A stretch of 64,000 bases of DNA from Firm-04 sp045591925 (GTDB taxonomy: Bacteria > Bacillota > Clostridia > Oscillospirales > Ruminococcaceae), in contig JAZNTW010000036.1 in the NCBI GenBank assembly GCA_045591925.1, forward strand, positions 44,132-108,131, given 5' to 3'. Positions 59,680 to 64,000 of this stretch are shown piece after piece (position 1 is the stretch's first letter; each line of letters begins with the position of its first letter). Made by a program: the position numbers and the translations under genes. Below the pieces are notes generated by a model. The model saw nothing but the letters and a program-made list of their open reading frames with translations. It made no database searches and was not told the origin of the DNA.

Positions 59680-60456
59680 TTATGCCGCCTCATCCTCTGC
59701 CGGACCTGCGTTGCTGATAAACACCATGGTCAGCATAATGAAGATGAATGCCTGCATGAAATCGGAAAACAAATCAAAATAAAGCGATAACACTGCCGGA
59801 ATACCGATCGTCAAAATCGGCACCTGCAAGTGAATCATACGGCAGAGACTTGCCAAGCCGTAGTAAACCAGTCCCATGATAATCGAACCGCCTGCGATGT
59901 TGCCGAAATGACGCAGCGCCATTGCCGTCGGGGTTGCGATCTCGCTCAGAATATTGATCGGCAGCATAACGGGCATCGGATCGGCAAAGCCTTTCAGATA
60001 GCCGCGGACACCGCCATACTTGATCTTCGTCCACGTGATCAGGATCAGCGTGATTGCCGCCCATGTCAGCAGAACCGAGAAATCAGACGTCACCGCGCGC
60101 ACGCCGAGCAAGCTGATCAGGCTGCCGAAAATCGAAAAGCAGAAAATCGTTGCGATATAGGGCGTAAACCAGAGCCAGCGCTTTCCCATCGTATCGCGCA
60201 CCAGATTCGTAATCGTCTCAACCGCCATCTCCGCAATCACCTGCCGCTTGGAAACAGCTTTGATTTTCAGATTCCGCGTCAGGAAAAAGCACGCGCCGAG
60301 AATGAATGCCATTACGATCCATTCTAGGATAATCGTTTCGGTGAAATTGATTTTCAAGCCGAACAGCTCAAAGCTGAACAGCACCTTCGGGCCTTCAACC
60401 GACAGCTTCTGCGGGCCGGTCAATATCTTTGGGATCATCATTGCCATGGAAGTCAT
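59680..60456 (-). CDS. atpB: F-type ATP synthase a subunit
   Basis: 258-residue membrane stator subunit with about five to six helices. The essential Arg sits in TAMALRHFGNIAGGSIIMG. GEVVSKRQVIAEMAVETI-like region (SKRQVIAEMAVETITNLV) and C-terminal LSLYFDLFSDFMQAFIF match the family. Forms the ion channel with the c ring. Confidence 0.95.
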   Translation of the reverse strand: MTSMAMMIPKILTGPQKLSVEGPKVLFSFELFGLKINFTETIILEWIVMAFILGACFFLTRNLKIKAVSKRQVIAEMAVETITNLVRDTMGKRWLWFTPYIATIFCFSIFGSLISLLGVRAVTSDFSVLLTWAAITLILITWTKIKYGGVRGYLKGFADPMPVMLPINILSEIATPTAMALRHFGNIAGGSIIMGLVYYGLASLCRMIHLQVPILTIGIPAVLSLYFDLFSDFMQAFIFIMLTMVFISNAGPAEDEAA

Positions 60457-60461
60457 AGAAG

Positions 60462-60881
60462 TTATTTCTCACCTCTTTTTTGACCGGCATGACTGCCGGC
60501 TCCTTGGAACACTGCGCCCACCGTATAAATGAGACGCGGATACAGCATCGGAATGACCACTGCGACCGGTGAAATCTGATTTCGCAGAATCACCGATGTC
60601 CCGAATGCCGCTGCGAATACGCCGAGCCGCATTGCATAGAACATCTGATAGCGCCGCTGATTCGTTACGCCGCTGCGTTTTGCGTCCGCAGCCACGCGCT
60701 CTACACTGATTTTCAGCAAAAAAAGCGTTCCGAGCAGTGACGCAGTTCCCAGCAGCAAACCGAGCGCAAAGGAAAGCGTCACGCCGCAGACGATCACGCT
60801 GATCAGGTATGCGGCGATATCCAGAAAGAAAGCACGCTTCATAATACTGCGAATTTCGCTCCGCAGAAGCTCTGACGGCAC
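60462..60881 (-). CDS. atpI: ATP synthase protein I-like membrane protein
   Basis: 139-residue protein with four hydrophobic segments (about residues 17-35, 38-57, 84-100, 103-122) and charged loops, at the usual place of atpI before atpB. The start is GTG at 60881, seven bases after GGGGGA. Possible chaperone for c-ring assembly or Mg2+ handling by family precedent. Confidence 0.75.
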   Translation of the reverse strand: MPSELLRSEIRSIMKRAFFLDIAAYLISVIVCGVTLSFALGLLLGTASLLGTLFLLKISVERVAADAKRSGVTNQRRYQMFYAMRLGVFAAAFGTSVILRNQISPVAVVIPMLYPRLIYTVGAVFQGAGSHAGQKRGEK

Positions 60882-60913
60882 AGAAACGTCCCCCTTTCCG
60901 CATTCCTCTCTCC

Positions 60914-60942
60914 ATTATACCATAGTTCGACAAAAAATGCAA
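60914..60942 (-). promoter_or_regulatory. Sigma-A promoter of the atp operon
   Basis: Minus-strand TTGCAT (60937-60942), 17-base spacer, TATAAT (60914-60919), about 30 bases before the GTG start of atpI. Confidence 0.8.
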
Positions 60943-60969
60943 TGGACAAAGCCACACATGACATATTAC

Positions 60970-61000
60970 AAAAACAGCCCTATCAGGAATCTGATAAGGC
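60970..61000 (-). terminator. Minus-strand hairpin upstream of the atp promoter
   Basis: Stem GCCTTATCAG/CTGATAGGGC (one G-U pair, 60977-61000) followed by TGTTTTT on the minus strand. It probably blocks read-through toward the atp promoter. The remaining 61001-61150 stretch shows no other recognisable feature. Confidence 0.7.
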
Positions 61001-61153
61001 GCCCGTCTGCATTCGCCATTTCATTATATCATACAGTTTTTCATTTGTCAAGCACTTCCTGCTGACGAATAAAAAGAACGATAAAACAGACAATTATACA
61101 TAAATTTCAAGCGTGAAATCCGTTATAATACATACAAGCTATCATATGCCATC

Positions 61154-61203
61154 GGCAAAAACAAGCAGCCGTGATACGGAAGCGTCCTCCGCACCACGGC
61201 TGC
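61154..61203 (-). terminator. Terminator of the LRR-dockerin gene
   Basis: Perfect 9-bp stem GCAGCCGTG/CACGGCTGC (61165-61203) with a partly structured loop, followed on the minus strand by TTGTTTTTG. Lies about 30 bases past the stop codon. Confidence 0.8.
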
Positions 61204-61233
61204 GATATATTTCCTAACAAAATATCTTCTTCA

Positions 61234-63189
61234 TCAAGCAAGAATCTTGTTCCAATCCGGCTTGATACCGGACAATTTCTGCGTATAATATTTCAGGATA
61301 TACACCGCGTCCTCCAGTACGGTTTCGCCGTTTTGGTCGGCATCCAGAACTGTGCGCTGTACCTCGGAAATACCATCATTGGCAGAACCGGTCAGTCCCA
61401 CGACATAGGAATGCAGTGCAAGCTCTGCGTCAATGACATCCACATCGCCGCTGCCGTCGCCATCGCCGCGATGGTACAGCGGAATCTGTACAGAAATCCC
61501 GTTTTGCTTCATATATTCCTGTACTGCCGTGTCGCCGCCCTGATAGCGGAATTTGACCGTGCCGCTGCCGTATGGCGAGAATGCCGGCATACCGTTCATA
61601 TCCGGCACACAGTCTGCGGTCACATCAAGCCACGAAACCATGCCCTGATCTGTGATATTCGCAGAAATCGTGAAATCCTTTGCGGAAATGCCGGATTCGT
61701 CCGTGAGCCAGACTGCGCGCTTCGGGGTAATGTCGATAAAATTGCATTTACGTGTTTTCGGCTGTTCTTTTTTCTGAAATACAACCGATACATTCTGATT
61801 GGAGCGAATATCGCTGAGCAGGATTTCATTGTTGGCATTCGGGCGCATCTCGCTACCGTTGACAAATACGGACGCCAGCTTATAATCCTGATTCGGCGTA
61901 ATTTTCAGGGTGACGCGGCCGCCCTCTGCGACCTTGCTCTCACCGGACGGCGTAACCGTACCGCCCTCGCTGACAGATACCACGACCGTATATCCAACCA
62001 GTGCCGCAATCGGCGCAGTCTGTTTGTTTCCGCAGCCTGCACAAACACGCTGCTGTTCGCCCGCCGCATCAACGGTCGGATGCTTGGTCACAGTCCAGTC
62101 GCCATAGCTATGACCGGTTGCCGGAATGGTCTGTGTTTCTTTTTTGCTGCATTGGGAACAGGTTCTGGCATTGGTGCCATCCTTTTCACAGGACGCAGCA
62201 GTTTCCGTTTTCCATTCGCCAAAGCTGTGACCGGTTGCCGGAATGGTCTGCGATTCGCTCTGTTTGCAGCCGGAGCAGGTGCGGATTTCCTCACCGTTGC
62301 TCTCACAGCCAGCCGCCGTCTTGACAGACCAATCAGACCAGCTATGCGTATGCGATGCCGAACCGGGCGTTTTGAACGGGAATCCGCCGGAATTTGCAAA
62401 CTGCTGTGCAACACTGCCTTCTTTTCCGATGATCGTCACCTTAACCGGCGTGCCGGTATAATAGTAGTTCAGCATACCGTTTGAACGGGAAACCGCCGTA
62501 TACACCACGCCAAACGCATTCGCGCCAATCGTGGTGACGGAATCCGGTATCTCAACCTCGGAAAAGCAGCTATACTGGAACGCTTCTTTGCCGATTGTCT
62601 TGAGCTTGTTTCCGAGCTTCAGCGTCTTGATATTCGTACCCTTGAACGCGGAATCCGCAATCGTGGTGACGGAATCCGGTATGGTCAGCGATTGCAGTCC
62701 GACACACGAGGAAAACGCCTGTGAACCGATCTCCGTCACAGACGACGGCAGCTCCAGTTTTTTCAGCGAACCGCAATTCACGAACGCACTTTTGTCGATT
62801 TTCTGCACGCTATCCGAAAATTGAATGCTGCTCAGTGCAGGACAATTTGCGCAGAACGATGCGGGAATCGTCTGCACGGATTTTCCGAATACGACCGATT
62901 TTAGGTTTTTGCTGTTGACGAACATACTGGAATTCATTGATGTAATGCCGTCACCGATTACAACAGATGTCACCTGATCGGAATATACTGCCCAGCCGAC
63001 TATCGAGACCGCGCCGGAGCCACTGAGCGTCAGCACGCCGTTGTTCAGCTCCCATTTTGTCGAGCTGCCGCAGTTGCCGTCAAGCGCAGATACCGGCAGC
63101 GACATCGGAAATCCAATGCCGATCGCCAAAATCATGCTTAAAAATAGATGCAGCAATCTGCTTCCAAGTGTTGTGTTTCGTGTTTTCAT
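61234..63189 (-). CDS. Secreted BspA-like leucine-rich-repeat protein with C-terminal dockerin
   Basis: A 651-residue exported protein: signal peptide (1-about 35), BspA-type LRR_5 repeats (about 65-230, e.g. ELPSSVTEIGSQAFSSC and TIPDSVTTIADSAFKG), three cysteine-pair repeats of the form HSWSDW...C...CSGC / HSFGEW...CSQC / HSYGDW...CAGC (about 280-390), a Big/InlB-like beta domain (about 400-470), a cohesin-unrelated beta region, and a type I dockerin (about 574-640; GDGDGSGDVDVIDAELALHS and LDADQNGETVLEDAVYILKY). Likely attached to a cellulosome scaffold or cell surface and binding a glycan or protein through the LRRs. It has its own promoter and terminator. Confidence 0.88.
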   Translation of the reverse strand: MKTRNTTLGSRLLHLFLSMILAIGIGFPMSLPVSALDGNCGSSTKWELNNGVLTLSGSGAVSIVGWAVYSDQVTSVVIGDGITSMNSSMFVNSKNLKSVVFGKSVQTIPASFCANCPALSSIQFSDSVQKIDKSAFVNCGSLKKLELPSSVTEIGSQAFSSCVGLQSLTIPDSVTTIADSAFKGTNIKTLKLGNKLKTIGKEAFQYSCFSEVEIPDSVTTIGANAFGVVYTAVSRSNGMLNYYYTGTPVKVTIIGKEGSVAQQFANSGGFPFKTPGSASHTHSWSDWSVKTAAGCESNGEEIRTCSGCKQSESQTIPATGHSFGEWKTETAASCEKDGTNARTCSQCSKKETQTIPATGHSYGDWTVTKHPTVDAAGEQQRVCAGCGNKQTAPIAALVGYTVVVSVSEGGTVTPSGESKVAEGGRVTLKITPNQDYKLASVFVNGSEMRPNANNEILLSDIRSNQNVSVVFQKKEQPKTRKCNFIDITPKRAVWLTDESGISAKDFTISANITDQGMVSWLDVTADCVPDMNGMPAFSPYGSGTVKFRYQGGDTAVQEYMKQNGISVQIPLYHRGDGDGSGDVDVIDAELALHSYVVGLTGSANDGISEVQRTVLDADQNGETVLEDAVYILKYYTQKLSGIKPDWNKILA

Positions 63190-63231
63190 AACATCATCTC
63201 CCTAACAAAATCAATGAGTGCATCTAACATT

Positions 63232-63260
63232 ATTATACCATTTCGACGGAACAAAGTCAA
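63232..63260 (-). promoter_or_regulatory. Sigma-A promoter of the LRR-dockerin gene
   Basis: Minus-strand TTGACT (63255-63260), 17-base spacer, TATAAT (63232-63237), about 40 bases before the ATG at 63189. Confidence 0.8.
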
Positions 63261-63487
63261 TATTTCATCAAATAATTGTCAAATATTTACATTTCGATTG
63301 ATATGATTTGTGTGCAATGCCGAATAATCATACAGTTTCATCAAATAAAATGCAGTGCCGGTTCCGCAGGTTCAGAAAAAAAGCCGATATTCAGTCCGGA
63401 TATCCGAAAAAGATAGTATCCTATATATAGATGCGGATACAAAGCAAGCCCTCCTTGTCATGAACGGCAACGAGGACTTTTTTCTAA

Positions 63488-63546
63488 GGCAATACCGCAC
63501 AGAGCTGGTGGTGCAGATACGCAGTCAGATTTTTCGCGGTGTTGCC
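63488..63546 (+). repeat. Miniature inverted-repeat element, copy D (59 bp)
   Basis: Shortest copy: the first 48 bases match the left part of copies A and C (GGCAATACCGCACAGAGC...GCAGTCAGAT) and run straight into the right end GCGGTGTTGCC. Lies in a region with no gene, before a plus-strand terminator. Confidence 0.8.
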
Positions 63547-63557
63547 ATATATACAAA

Positions 63558-63591
63558 CAGGGGCATTGCAAGCGCAGTGTCCCTGTTTTTT
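63558..63591 (+). terminator. Plus-strand terminator in non-coding region
   Basis: A 12-bp stem CAGGGGCATTGC/GCAGTGTCCCTG (two G-U pairs, 63558-63585), four-base loop, then six T residues. No plus-strand gene precedes it; it may end a small RNA or a decayed transcript starting near 63290. Confidence 0.75.
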
Positions 63592-63599
63592 GTATTTAT

Positions 63600-64000
63600 A
63601 TTTGATTTCGCGCTTCGCGCGACGAAGGGGCTGCGCCCCCTCGACCCCCAGATGTGCTGCACTCGCATCCTCCTTTCCCCTGAAGAAAATATAAGTCAGC
63701 AGAGGGGAGACCGGAGCGCAGCGACGATCCCGCTCTTTCTTGGGTTTTCCCTTTCGCATTCGTACTCCGCGCAGATACGCAGTGCGAGGGGGAAACTCGC
63801 TGCACTCGCATTCCTCCTTTTCCCCTTAAGTTTTTCCCTCGCGCTCCCCTTTCCTGATTCCCTTTCCCCCTAATTGCAAATTCGCATAATAAACTACTCT
63901 CCGCTGCGCAGTAAAAGAAAATTCAACTAAGCAGAGGGGAGAGAGTTAGGAAAGAGAGAGCGCGAGATGGAAAACCTAAGAGAGAGGGGAGACCGGAGCG
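63600..64000. other. Strand-asymmetric repeat-rich non-coding tract
   Basis: No credible gene. The tract carries short perfect palindromes (CGCGCTTCGCGCG, GGGGCTGCGCCCC), pyrimidine-rich runs on the plus strand up to about 63870 and purine-rich runs after 63930. AGAGGGGAGACCGGAGCG occurs at 63702-63719 and again at 63983-64000, with a related GCAGAGGGGAGAGAG in between; GCTGCACTCGCATCCTCCTTT-type segments occur near 63656 and 63799. It is cut by the window edge. Confidence 0.6.

Noticed and set aside
63355..63873. Open frame of 172 codons near the window end
   Set aside because: It crosses the miniature element and a strong terminator, has no ribosome binding site and its product is compositionally odd.
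1..64000. tRNA, rRNA or CRISPR content
   Set aside because: No cloverleaf with TTCRA loop, no rRNA motifs and no regularly spaced direct repeats were found by eye in any intergenic stretch.

Overview
The window looks like a chromosomal segment of a low-to-mid GC Gram-positive anaerobe of the Ruminococcus group (Oscillospiraceae, Clostridia). Evidence: AGGAGG-type ribosome binding sites and sigma-A promoters with 17-base spacers, a complete eight-gene spoIIIA sporulation operon, an [FeFe]-hydrogenase maturase (HydF), indolepyruvate:ferredoxin oxidoreductase, and two secreted proteins ending in type I dockerins (a GH5 cellulase and a BspA-like leucine-rich-repeat protein), which points to a cellulosome former such as R. 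champanellensis or R. flavefaciens. The species assignment is inference.

Layout. 1-3.7 kb: a DNA glycosylase, a large hybrid sensor/GGDEF-like/AraC regulator and ThrH, all on the minus strand. 4-7.4 kb: a DUF5684-like membrane protein, then an SPFH protein with three zinc ribbons, a zinc-ribbon membrane protein and a small membrane protein. 7.5-7.95 kb: an internally deleted IS3-family remnant with a miniature inverted-repeat element nested in it. 7.96-13.05 kb: a minus-strand lysine operon (asd, three unknown genes, dapA, dapB) behind a lysine riboswitch with a terminator. 13.2-13.8 kb: a ferredoxin-thioredoxin-reductase-like protein plus thioredoxin. 13.8-18.5 kb: a minus-strand S-adenosylhomocysteine/purine salvage cluster (ahcY, coiled-coil protein, punA, unknown, deaminase). 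18.6-19.06 kb: a broken P-loop gene. 19.3-30.4 kb: plus-strand pncB, a glycosidase-like protein, a HAD phosphatase, a lipoprotein, iorA, three small genes, iorB, paaK, a lipoprotein and an ACT-domain protein; paaK lies between two inverted copies of the miniature element. 30.5-36 kb: a zinc-ribbon protein and spoIIIAA-AH. 36.1-45.0 kb: a housekeeping operon asp23-nusB-tsaD paralogue-xseA-xseB-dxs-tlyA-nadK-argR-recN. 45-50.2 kb: acyltransferase, cysE, SleB-like cell wall hydrolase, PH-domain protein, FkbM-like methyltransferase. 50.2-54 kb: hydF, the cellulase and a membrane protein. 54-60.9 kb: the F-type ATP synthase operon. 61.2-63.2 kb: the LRR-dockerin protein. 63.2-64 kb: non-coding, with a fourth miniature element, a terminator and a strand-asymmetric repeat-rich tract.

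Most notable items: a four-copy family of short elements with shared ends and nested internal deletions; three uncharacterised genes inside the lysine-riboswitch operon; an ATP synthase c subunit whose ion site carries two glutamates, as in the two-carboxylate sodium rotor type; an SPFH/zinc-ribbon membrane module; and spoIIIAF, whose strong ribosome binding site is positioned on an ATC codon. I saw no rRNA, tRNA or CRISPR array. All assignments were made by reading the sequence; no database search was run.
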